NCBI GenBank assembly: GCA_005883905.1
Contig: VAYD01000185.1
Span: 1 to 10,006, forward strand
DNA: 10,006 nt
Source of the DNA: Actinomycetota bacterium
GTDB lineage: Bacteria > Actinomycetota > Thermoleophilia > Solirubrobacterales > Solirubrobacteraceae
Reading direction: 5' to 3'
Shown piece after piece: positions 1 through 6,314 of the stretch. Position 1 is the stretch's first letter. The number at the start of each line of letters is the position of its first letter. A program made the position numbers and the translations under genes. The notes beneath the pieces are model-generated. The model was not told the origin of the DNA and did not search any database. It saw only the letters and a list, made by a program, of their open reading frames with translations.

Positions 1-720
1 CACGGCGAAGCTCGCCACCAGGACCGGGCGGCGCGGGTCGTCGCCGGGCGCGAGCGCCAGCGCGACGGTGCGCACCGCCCAGCCGCAGGCGAACAGCAGC
101 GCCGGCAGTGCGAACGACCGCGAGCGCCGCGAGGCCGCAGCGCCGGCCGTGACCAGCGCGATCAGCACCGCCAGGCCCGCGTCGATCCGGTCGAGCGCGA
201 CGGCCATCGACCGGGAGCCGCCGCCAACCACAAACGGGCTGTGCGTGCAGTACGTGAAGCAGTGGGGATCGGCGAACGGGTCGTAGGCGAGGATGCGGCC
301 CAGCGCTACGGCCAAGGTCAGCGCCCAGATCCCGGCGAGGAGCGGCCGCCCGCGCCCCGCCATCGCGATCTGCGCGACCGCAGCGGCCCCGAGCCCCGTC
401 GCGGCCAGCGCCAGCGTGCGCACCGCGCCGGGCCCGCCCTGCCAGCCCGCGAAATCCGGCGCCAACCACGCCACCCCCGCAAGCACGGCGACTGGTCCCA
501 AGCGGCGGCGCGGATGCCGCCACCAGGTCGCCAGCCCGACAGCGATGAGCGCCCACCCGGCGGCGAGCTCCACGGTGGTTGTCAGCGCCGACCGGTGGAC
601 CGCCCCGTGCCGCGTCGCGATCGCCGCCGCGGCCACCCCGTAGGCAGCCGTGACCGGAACCAGCACGACCGCCACCCACCGCAAGATCGAATGCTCCGTG
701 GACACCGCCAGTGCGATCAT
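1..720 (-). CDS. Membrane sensor histidine kinase, N-terminal part only (runs off the left edge)
   Basis: Reading leftwards from an ATG at 720-718, the frame stays open for 240 codons to the window edge. The protein is strongly hydrophobic, with several predicted membrane helices. Residues around 50-90 contain an aliphatic helix, then WWRHPRRR, then another helix with VAWLAPDF. This matches the layout of the kinase at 1162-2727 (ARHPRR, then LAWFAANL). A later stretch, YDPFADPHCFTYC, resembles the extracytoplasmic loop of actinobacterial HisKA_3-type sensor kinases (family knowledge, recalled). The DHp and ATPase domains would lie outside the window, so the kinase call rests on the membrane region alone. 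No clear Shine-Dalgarno site precedes the ATG, and no in-frame ATG or GTG was found just upstream. It is divergent from the response regulator, with 79 bases between the two starts. It could instead be a membrane protein sharing only this sensor region. Confidence 0.68.
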   Translation of the reverse strand, partial: MIALAVSTEHSILRWVAVVLVPVTAAYGVAAAAIATRHGAVHRSALTTTVELAAGWALIAVGLATWWRHPRRRLGPVAVLAGVAWLAPDFAGWQGGPGAVRTLALAATGLGAAAVAQIAMAGRGRPLLAGIWALTLAVALGRILAYDPFADPHCFTYCTHSPFVVGGGSRSMAVALDRIDAGLAVLIALVTAGAAASRRSRSFALPALLFACGWAVRTVALALAPGDDPRRPVLVASFAV

Positions 721-764
721 CGCACCGGTGTGCGGCGCCTTGCATGCGATCAGGGTGCACCCCG

Positions 765-792
765 TGGACGGCGGCGGTGCGCGCCGTACGAT
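765..792 (+). promoter_or_regulatory. Candidate promoter for the response-regulator operon, leaderless type
   Basis: TACGAT at 787-792 fits the actinobacterial -10 pattern TANNNT and lies exactly 7 bases before the ATG at 800. That is the spacing typical of leaderless transcripts. A weak -35-like TGGACG lies at 765-770, 16 bases upstream of it. No Shine-Dalgarno sequence is visible before the ATG, which agrees with a leaderless start. Prediction only. Confidence 0.45.
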
Positions 793-799
793 TTGCTCG

Positions 800-1153
800 A
801 TGGCGGCCACCGTCCTCATCGTCGACGACCACGCGATGTTCCGTGCGATGGCGCGCCGCATGCTGGACGCGCAGGGCTACGACGTCGTCGGTGAAGCCGA
901 CACCGCAGCCGCCGCGGTCGATGCGGTCACCCGGCTGCGCCCGAACATCGTCCTGCTCGACGTCCAGCTCCCGGACCGCGACGGCTTCGCCGTCGCCGAG
1001 CAGCTGGCACGCGGCGAGGTCAGGCCGACCGTCGTGCTGATCTCCAGCCGCGACGCATCGTCCTACCGGCAGCGCCTGAGCGACAGCCCCGCGCGGGGCT
1101 TCCTCCCCAAGAGCGAGCTGACGGCAGCGGCCTTCTCCGCCCTCGTCGCGTAG
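800..1153 (+). CDS. Single-domain (receiver-only) response regulator
   Basis: This 117-residue protein is a CheY-like receiver with nothing after it. The key residues are present: the acidic pair D9-D10 in IVDDH, the phosphoacceptor D54 in LLDVQLPD, S82/S83 in the switch position and the conserved K104 in FLPKSEL. It stops where a NarL-type regulator would continue into its helix-turn-helix, so it cannot bind DNA through a fused domain. It probably acts by protein contact or as a phosphate sink, which is inference. The ATG at 800 is chosen because the receiver fold begins there (MAATVLIVDD); the frame is open further upstream, but that part is not receiver-like. It is first in an operon, 8 bases ahead of the histidine kinase at 1162, its likely partner. 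Transcription probably starts at or beside the ATG (TACGAT at 787-792). Confidence 0.9.
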   Translation: MAATVLIVDDHAMFRAMARRMLDAQGYDVVGEADTAAAAVDAVTRLRPNIVLLDVQLPDRDGFAVAEQLARGEVRPTVVLISSRDASSYRQRLSDSPARGFLPKSELTAAAFSALVA

Positions 1154-1161
1154 GACCTCCG

Positions 1162-2727
1162 GTGGCGTCGCGCCGGTCGATCGTCCTGCTCGCCGTGACG
1201 GCCGCGGCGGCAGGGGCGGCGACCGAGGCCGTGCCGGCCGCCGGTGCGGGGCGGACCGCGTGCGATCTCCTCACGGGCTGGACGTTGCTGGCCTGCGGCG
1301 CGTGGGGACTCGCGCGGCATCCGCGGCGGGCGCGCTGGGCGCTGCTGAGCGCGTCCGGCCTCGCCTGGTTCGCGGCCAACCTTGCAACCGCGCTGGCCTA
1401 CGCCCACCGCGGGCCCTTGGTGCATGCGGCCGTGGCCGCGATGCCCCGCCGCCCCGGTCTGAGTGCCGCGTCCGTGCTTCCCGCGGCCGCCGTCGCGGCC
1501 GGCTACGCGGACGCGGTGGTCTTCGGCAACGGACATGGTGAGCTGGACGTGGCGGTCGCAGTGCTGCTCGCAGCGCTCGCGCTGCGCGCTCCTCCGCGTC
1601 TCGCAGGCGCCATGTTCGCCCTCAGCGCGGCACTGGCAATCGCGGCGTCCACCGCGCTGGGAGATGTGTCGGCGAGCTATGCCGGCGCGGCGCTGTACGC
1701 ATACGAGGGCGCCCTGTGCGCCGGCGCCGTGCTCCTCGCTTCGACGGCCTCGGGCCCGGCGCGCGCCGGCATCACGGACCTGATCGTTGAGCTCGGTCCG
1801 GCGCGCCGCTCCCCGCGCACGCGCGATGCGCTTGCCCGCGCGCTGCACGACCCGACGCTCGAGATCGCCTACTGGCTCCCGGCCCGCCAGGAGTACGTGG
1901 ACCTCGAAGGCCGTCCCGTCACGCTTCCGGCCGCGACCGACGGCCGCGCTACGACGGTGGTCGAACAGGGCGGAGAGCGCATCGCTGCGCTCGTCCACGA
2001 TGCCTCGCTACTGGACGAACCCCAGCTCGTCGGCGCCGTGCGCGAGGCCGCCGGGTTGATGCTGGCCAACGATCGCCTCCAGGCGGCCGCGGGCGCGCAG
2101 GTCGTGGAGCTGCTCGCATCGCGCCGGCGGATGGTCACGGCCGGCGACGCCCAGCGCCGGCGGCTTGCACGCCGGCTGAACGAGGGCCCGGCGCGCCATC
2201 TCGCCGAGGTCGCCGCAACGGTGCGCGCCGCGCGCGCGGGCGCGGGCGCGCCGCTCACAACGGATCAAGCGGAACTGCTCGACCTCGTCGAGGCCGAGCT
2301 CGGGCAGGGGCGCACGGAGCTCGACGAGCTGGCGCGCGGCATCCATCCGCGGGTGCTCACCGAGCGCGGGCTGGCGGCGGCGCTCGCCGCGCTGGCAAAG
2401 AGGGCACCGTTCGCGGTGGACGTGAGCGCCCCCGAGCAGCGGCTGCCCGAGCCCGTCGAGGCGGCCGTCTACTTCGTGTGCGCGGAGGCGCTGACGAACG
2501 CCGCGAAGCACTCCGGCGCCACGACAGCGCGTTGTCATGTGAGCGTGGACCGCGGACGCGTCTGCGTCGACGTCGTCGACGACGGCGCCGGCGGCGCCGA
2601 TCCCTCCCGCGGATCGGGTCTGCACGGCCTCGCCGACCGCGTCGAGGCGGCAGGCGGGATGCTCGCGGTGAGCAGCCCAGCCGGCGAGGGCACCACCATC
2701 CGGGCGGAGCTTCCATGCGCGCAGTAA
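1162..2727 (+). CDS. Membrane sensor histidine kinase (HisKA_3/HATPase type) lacking the usual phosphoacceptor His
   Basis: The 521-residue product starts at GTG 1162. Residues 1 to about 205 form six or so hydrophobic membrane segments. About 210-310 is a cytoplasmic sensor-like region with [17 protein letters not shown] and ALVHD, as in actinobacterial kinases. About 315-400 is a helical dimerisation region of HisKA_3 type, and 430-520 is the HATPase_c domain. The ATPase has its N box ([10 protein letters not shown]446), G1 box (DVVDDGAGG, 470-478) and a following GSGLHGL (484-490). The dimerisation motif reads [16 protein letters not shown] where the family normally has a DLHDG core. Asn340 therefore replaces the phosphorylated His, and the nearest His is 346, one helix turn or more away. 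It may be a pseudokinase or a regulatory partner of another kinase, perhaps the divergent one. It follows the receiver gene by 8 bases and overlaps the downstream lipoprotein gene by 13, so all three should be co-expressed. Confidence 0.88.
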   Translation: MASRRSIVLLAVTAAAAGAATEAVPAAGAGRTACDLLTGWTLLACGAWGLARHPRRARWALLSASGLAWFAANLATALAYAHRGPLVHAAVAAMPRRPGLSAASVLPAAAVAAGYADAVVFGNGHGELDVAVAVLLAALALRAPPRLAGAMFALSAALAIAASTALGDVSASYAGAALYAYEGALCAGAVLLASTASGPARAGITDLIVELGPARRSPRTRDALARALHDPTLEIAYWLPARQEYVDLEGRPVTLPAATDGRATTVVEQGGERIAALVHDASLLDEPQLVGAVREAAGLMLANDRLQAAAGAQVVELLASRRRMVTAGDAQRRRLARRLNEGPARHLAEVAATVRAARAGAGAPLTTDQAELLDLVEAELGQGRTELDELARGIHPRVLTERGLAAALAALAKRAPFAVDVSAPEQRLPEPVEAAVYFVCAEALTNAAKHSGATTARCHVSVDRGRVCVDVVDDGAGGADPSRGSGLHGLADRVEAAGGMLAVSSPAGEGTTIRAELPCAQ

Positions 2728-4223
2728 CGATCGCGTTGCTGGTCGTCGCCGTGGCGACCGCGTTGACCGGCTGTGGACGCGGCGGCGGCTCGCGCGCCCG
2801 CGTGCTCAGGATGGAGATCGCGAATCCGGCGGGGCTGGCGCACGAGCCCGGCGCGGCGTTCTTTGCGGCGAAGGTCGCGGCGCTCTCGCACGGGCGCGTG
2901 CGGATCGCCTACGACGATCGGTGGGGCCGCGGGGGCGAGGCGCTCGAGACGCGGCTCATCCGCGACGTCAACGCGGGGCGCGCCGAGCTCGGCGTCGCGC
3001 ACACGCGGTTCCTCGTGCGGGCGGGCGCGCGCATGTTCGACGTGCTCGACGCGCCGATGCTGGTGGACCGCTACTCACTCCAGGCCGCTGTGATCAACGG
3101 GCCGCTGGGCAAGCGCATGATCGAACGCACGCGCGCGGCCGGAGTCGAAGGGCTGGCACTGCTGGCCGGCCGCCTCACCCACCCCGTCGGCACGCGTGGC
3201 CCGATCCGCTCCCTGCGCGATGTCGCGGGCCATGCAATCGGGCTGCGCGCATGGCGGCCCAGCGAGCACTACCTGCCGACATCGCCGCTGCCCGCGCTGT
3301 CCCTGCACGCAATCGGCGCGTACCCGCGGCCGCTCACGTATTCGAAGGTGTTCTCGATGTACGTCACGGCAGAGGGCGGGCCAGAGCGACCGACGGTCTA
3401 CGAGGACGACCTCGACTCGCTGTTCTTCGACCGCTACGGCGGACGCTGCGCCGCCCCGGATCGGGCGTGCCGGACGCTCGGCCCGTGGGTCACGGTCGAC
3501 GCTGTCCTTTGGCCGCGAACGGCGGTCATCGTGGCGAACCCCGAGGCACTGGCACGCCTGACGCCGCGCGAGCGTGGCTGGGTCCACGCCGCGGCAGCCG
3601 CCGCCCAGCGGCGCTCGCCGGCCGTTGCCGGCGGCGACCAGCGCCTGCTCGCTGAGCTCTGCGCCGCGGGAGTCCGCGCCGTGTCAGCGTCGCCGCGCGC
3701 GGTGGCCGATCTGCGCCGGACGCTGCGGCTGGCCTACTGGCGGCTGGGCGACCGCCGGCTCATCGGGGCGGTCGAGCGCCTGCGCCGCCGGACGGCACCC
3801 GATCCTCCGCTGCGCATTCCCTCGGCCTGCGGCCGGCGCCACTCCCACGAGGGCCCCGCCCGCGGCGTCCGCTCGCCCCTGCCCGACGGCGTCTACCGCG
3901 TGCAGATCACCCCAGACGACCTGCGCGCCGCCGACGCGAAAGGGATCGTCGACCGCAGCGGCATCGCAACGCTGACGCTGCGCCGCGGCCACTGGCGCCT
4001 GCGCTGGAGCGAGCCCCCAGGACCGGGCACGGCCGGCACGTACGCCGGCACGCCGGCGCGCACGGCGTGGACGCTCGGCAGCGGGCCCGGCCGCGACGAG
4101 GCCTACGTATCGATCGCGGCCGGACCCGACGGGGCGCTCCGTTTCAGCGTGATCCGGGCGGCGGACCGGCCGCATCTGCAGGCGCTCTTGGCCTCGCATC
4201 CGTGGAAGCGCATCGGGCCGTGA
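2715..4223 (+). CDS. TRAP/DctP-like solute-binding lipoprotein with a C-terminal extra domain
   Basis: This is a 502-residue predicted lipoprotein. Residues 1-20 are a signal peptide ending in the lipobox LTGC, with Cys20 as the lipidation site. Residues of about 33-360 resemble DctP-type extracytoplasmic solute receptors (family 7): [10 protein letters not shown] at the start, the [22 protein letters not shown] region, and [11 protein letters not shown], whose Arg178 or Arg181 would correspond to the carboxylate-binding arginine. The C-terminal 110 or so residues (from about 390, [11 protein letters not shown]) form a separate, mostly beta domain with [12 protein letters not shown]. Its function is unknown to me. 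The ATG at 2715 is supported by the signal peptide and GGAG at 2706-2709. The gene lies inside the signalling operon, and no DctQ or DctM subunits are seen. A role as the ligand-sensing partner of the kinase is therefore as plausible as transport. An ABC-type binding protein is a less likely alternative. Confidence 0.78.
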   Translation: MRAVTIALLVVAVATALTGCGRGGGSRARVLRMEIANPAGLAHEPGAAFFAAKVAALSHGRVRIAYDDRWGRGGEALETRLIRDVNAGRAELGVAHTRFLVRAGARMFDVLDAPMLVDRYSLQAAVINGPLGKRMIERTRAAGVEGLALLAGRLTHPVGTRGPIRSLRDVAGHAIGLRAWRPSEHYLPTSPLPALSLHAIGAYPRPLTYSKVFSMYVTAEGGPERPTVYEDDLDSLFFDRYGGRCAAPDRACRTLGPWVTVDAVLWPRTAVIVANPEALARLTPRERGWVHAAAAAAQRRSPAVAGGDQRLLAELCAAGVRAVSASPRAVADLRRTLRLAYWRLGDRRLIGAVERLRRRTAPDPPLRIPSACGRRHSHEGPARGVRSPLPDGVYRVQITPDDLRAADAKGIVDRSGIATLTLRRGHWRLRWSEPPGPGTAGTYAGTPARTAWTLGSGPGRDEAYVSIAAGPDGALRFSVIRAADRPHLQALLASHPWKRIGP

Positions 4224-4300
4224 TCGGAGCGTCCCCAGCCCGATTCCGGATGCGCCTGGATACGCGGCGCGCTACGAGACGCGATGCTGCGCACACAGCC

Positions 4301-5410
4301 ATGTTGAACGTCGCGCTTCGCATCGCCTCCGTTGGATGCGCTATCACCGCGATCGCCGCGACAGCGACCGGGTGCGGGTCGGCGAGCAAGGTTGGCCCGT
4401 CGGCCTCGAAGCGCGCGCACGACGGCCCGCTCGTCTACGAGATCTCGACCGAACCCCAGCGACCCGCCACCGCCACGCAACTCGCTGAGCGCTTGCCCGA
4501 CGGCACGACGCGGCGGCTTCCGCGCCTGCCCGGCGGCGCCCGTCACCCGGCCTGGTCGCCGGACCGCACGCGGATCGCGTTCGTGCGCGGGCTTGCGAAC
4601 GCGGCGTACGAGATCAACCGGGTGCTGACGGGACGCCAGCTGCCGCGGGCTCGCACGGAGATCGACACGGCCGATGCGGCCGGCCGCGATGTGCGGCGTC
4701 TGGTCAGCGACTGCCCCGCCACGCCCGGGTGCCTGTTCGACGCGTTGCCGGCGTGGGCCCCCGACGGGCGCATCTCCTTCCTGCGGTTCTACGGCCCGGT
4801 GCACAGCGTTCGCCAGCCGTACGAGCATCAGCAGTACGCCTCGCGTGTCGAACTGCTGACCATCCCCGCGAGCGGCGGCCGGCCCGCGACGATCAGGCGG
4901 TGGGACGCAGATCTTCAGCCGTGGGACGGCGCGCCGCGCTGGTCACCGGACGGTCGCCACATCGTCGTGGCGCTGGGCAGCTTCGCGCACCCCAACAAGC
5001 ACTCCATGCTCGCCACCGCCCTGTTCGTCCTCGACGCGGCCGGTGGCGCCGCCCGCCGGATCACCCCCTGGGACCTGGGCGCCGGCTATCCGGACTGGTC
5101 GCCGGACGGGTCGCAGATCGCGTTCGCATCCGAGGGCGGCCACTCACCCTCGCTCTACGTCGTGCGCGCAGACGGCACGCGCCTGCGGAAGCTGGTGCAG
5201 GGCGACACGCGCTCGAGTGTCGGCGCGCTCCAGCAGCCGGCATGGTCGCCGGACGGCGGGCGGATCGCGTTCGCGGCCCAGCCTCGGCCGACCTCGAGCT
5301 ACCGCATCTCCCAGCTCGACCTCTTCACCGTCAACTCGGACGGCTCGCAGCTGCGCCGTGTGACCACGACGGACGCGTACGAGTCCGCGCCTGCCTGGGG
5401 CCCGAATTGA
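4301..5410 (+). CDS. TolB-like (PD40) beta-propeller lipoprotein
   Basis: The 369-residue product has a signal peptide ending in the lipobox TATGC (Cys25), so it is probably anchored outside the membrane. It then carries about six PD40/WD40-like repeats with the signature WSPDG followed by an IAF-type strand: HPAWSPDRTRIAF, LPAWAPDGRISF, APRWSPDGRHIVV, YPDWSPDGSQIAF, QPAWSPDGGRIAF and a last short APAWGPN. Such repeats form a beta-propeller. Stand-alone copies in actinobacteria are usually annotated TolB family and have no proven role; this is not evidence of a Tol-Pal system, which needs partners not seen here. ATG 4301 is chosen because the signal peptide starts there. No Shine-Dalgarno site is visible, and an in-frame ATG at 4250 is possible but would bury the signal peptide. 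The 77-base gap before it shows no convincing terminator or promoter, so it may or may not belong to the upstream operon. Confidence 0.85.
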   Translation: MLNVALRIASVGCAITAIAATATGCGSASKVGPSASKRAHDGPLVYEISTEPQRPATATQLAERLPDGTTRRLPRLPGGARHPAWSPDRTRIAFVRGLANAAYEINRVLTGRQLPRARTEIDTADAAGRDVRRLVSDCPATPGCLFDALPAWAPDGRISFLRFYGPVHSVRQPYEHQQYASRVELLTIPASGGRPATIRRWDADLQPWDGAPRWSPDGRHIVVALGSFAHPNKHSMLATALFVLDAAGGAARRITPWDLGAGYPDWSPDGSQIAFASEGGHSPSLYVVRADGTRLRKLVQGDTRSSVGALQQPAWSPDGGRIAFAAQPRPTSSYRISQLDLFTVNSDGSQLRRVTTTDAYESAPAWGPN

Positions 5411-5600
5411 GCGGGCGCTCGCCAAGAACCATCCGCGGCCGGACGCCAACAAGCGCGCCGCGTTCCTGCTGACCGCGCGATTCCTCGGGCTGGTCTGGAG
5501 ACCGCCGGAAGTCGCGATCGACGCCGGCTGGGTCGAGCGCGTCGCCGCGGGCGAGGCGACACACGACGAGTTCGTCGACTGGATCCGCAAGCGCACCGAT
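5406..5600 (+). pseudogene. Fic/Doc-family toxin remnant (C-terminal part, no start codon)
   Basis: In the frame starting IERALAKNHPRPDANKRAAF, about 65 residues match the end of Doc (death-on-curing) proteins. The motif NHPRPDANKRA corresponds to the Doc signature HxFx(D/N)(A/G)NKR. It is followed by a helix (LLTARFLGLVW) and a last acidic helix ending in FVDWIRKR, as in that family. The signature Phe is replaced by Arg. The first 60 or so residues expected of Doc are missing: this frame has a stop at 5361-5363, no ATG or GTG between it and the motif, and the preceding gene's 3' end occupies that DNA. The frame has no stop of its own until 5792 because it runs into the next remnant. It is therefore a broken gene. 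No antitoxin is visible. Known Doc proteins phosphorylate EF-Tu; nothing active is expected here. Confidence 0.65.
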
Positions 5601-5974
5601 GTGCGGATTTCCAGACACTGTCATCGCCGCCGGCCTCCTGCACGACGTCGTGGAGGACACCACAGCAACGGCCGACGACATCGCGTGGAGCGTCAACCGC
5701 GAGGTGGCAGAGCTTGTGCGCGTGCTCAGCGAGGACACGACCATCGCCTCGTACGACGAGCGCAAGGCAGACTTGCGCCGACGGGTCCGTGAAGCGGGCG
5801 GCGAGGTCGCGGCGATCTTCGCCGCCGACAAGTTCGCTCCGCCAAAGCGGGCGCAGCATCCCTGACGAGAAGCTCGAGCACTACGTCGCCTCGCTGATCA
5901 CACTCGCGAAGCTCGACGACCCCGCCCCCTTCATAGACGCGATCTCCCAGGAGCTGATCGGCGCTCAGACGTAG
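5599..5974 (+). pseudogene. HD-domain (RelA/SpoT-type) hydrolase remnant, N-truncated and frameshifted
   Basis: From ATG 5599 the frame reads CGFPDTVIAAGLLHDVVEDT, the HD core (H15-D16, E19-D20) of RelA/SpoT-like HD phosphohydrolases. It continues with FAADK at about residue 75 and hits a stop at 5863-5865. The natural C-terminus is in the neighbouring frame: SIPDEKLEHYVASLITLAKL onwards to a TAG at 5972-5974. Removing one C near 5838-5842 would join them as AADKFARQSGRSIPDEKLEHY, so a one-base insertion is likely. The N-terminal 30-40 residues that normally carry the first metal-binding His (HP.xVA region) are absent; directly upstream is the Doc-like remnant. Members of the family hydrolyse (p)ppGpp or related nucleotides, but this copy should be inactive. 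A sequencing error could explain the frameshift but not the missing N-terminus. Confidence 0.72.
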
Positions 5975-6142
5975 CCGCCGCATCGTCGACTGGCCAGGTC
6001 GTCGACGTGTTGGCGGTGTCGACTTGGGCTGGCGGCGTCACACGAGCGCTCGACGCGATCGAGGTTGGGCACATCGTCGCGGTCGGAACTGACAGGCCAA
6101 CCCTCGCTGGTCATGGCGATCGGCGAGCACACCGGAAGGCGC

Positions 6143-6159
6143 ATCGGCTCGGAGCCGAT
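6143..6159. promoter_or_regulatory. Perfect palindrome, candidate operator of the hydrolase operon
   Basis: ATCGGCTC-G-GAGCCGAT is an exact inverted repeat with 8-base arms around a single central base. The centre is too short for a comfortable RNA hairpin loop and no T-run follows, so a site for a dimeric repressor (TetR- or MarR-like, by general shape only) fits better than a terminator. It lies about 155 bases upstream of the first hydrolase gene. Confidence 0.35.
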
Positions 6160-6197
6160 CACCCCTTCACCGGCCGCCTGCGAGAGCAGGCCAGGGA

Positions 6198-6246
6198 CGA
6201 CTCCGGGACCAGGGCCGACTTCAGGGACCAGGGGTCGACTCCAGGG
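6198..6246. repeat. Imperfect tandem repeat, about 2.5 copies of an 18-20 base unit
   Basis: Successive units begin at 6198, 6216 and 6236 and share the pattern CGACTYCRGGGACCAGGG; the third unit is cut short after CGACTCCAGGG. It is in non-coding DNA downstream of the palindrome. Function unknown. Confidence 0.6.
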
Positions 6247-6301
6247 TGTTCACGGGCGCGACGGGTTGAGGGTGACGTGAAGCTGTGCGACGTCCGCAAC
6301 C

Positions 6302-6307
6302 AAGGAG
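6302..6307 (+). promoter_or_regulatory. Ribosome binding site that points to an ATT start
   Basis: AAGGAG lies 7 bases before ATT at 6315-6317. The second epoxide hydrolase gene has the same arrangement, AAGGAGGAG at 8656-8664 before GTG TCC AC. Here the equivalent codons are ATT TCC ACC. The nearest in-frame conventional start, GTG 6285, lies upstream of this site and has no good Shine-Dalgarno sequence of its own. Confidence 0.55.
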
Positions 6308-6314
6308 CGTCCGC

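Larger units (their letters stand above)
5975..6314. other. Non-coding stretch between the gene remnants and the hydrolase operon
   Basis: I see no credible gene here. Short open frames in both directions have no recognisable motifs, no Shine-Dalgarno site and low-complexity translations. The stretch contains a perfect 17-base palindrome (6143-6159), an imperfect tandem repeat (6198-6246) and the ribosome site of the following operon (6302-6307). It should hold the promoter of the hydrolase operon, but I cannot point to a convincing -35/-10 pair. No regulator gene is found beside it in this window. Confidence 0.6.

Noticed and set aside
241..894. Long rightward open frame rich in Arg, Pro and Gly opposite the leftward sensor gene
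   Set aside because: Its translation is low-complexity and motif-free, while the opposite strand gives a coherent membrane protein with kinase sensor motifs. It is a high-GC shadow.
1063..1998. 311-codon leftward open frame across the histidine kinase gene
   Set aside because: It is Arg- and Gly-rich with no domain, and lies opposite a recognisable membrane segment of the kinase.
2221..2253. Alternating CG run that might form Z-DNA
   Set aside because: It is within the kinase gene and encodes Ala/Arg/Gly linker residues; such runs are expected at this GC content.
4224..4300. Promoter or terminator between the binding lipoprotein and the TolB-like gene
   Set aside because: I found no stem-loop with a T-run and no -10 element at a sensible distance from ATG 4301.
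5409..5420. Small inverted repeat GAGCG-GG-CGCTC just after the TolB-like gene, as a terminator
   Set aside because: The stem is five base pairs with a two-base loop and no T-run, and it overlaps the Doc-like coding remnant.
6271..6300. Possible leftover alpha/beta hydrolase start: the frame reads GDVKLCDVRNQ, like [11 protein letters not shown] at 9959-9991
   Set aside because: Only about seven residues agree and nothing follows in that frame. It may be chance or a trace of recombination, too short to call.
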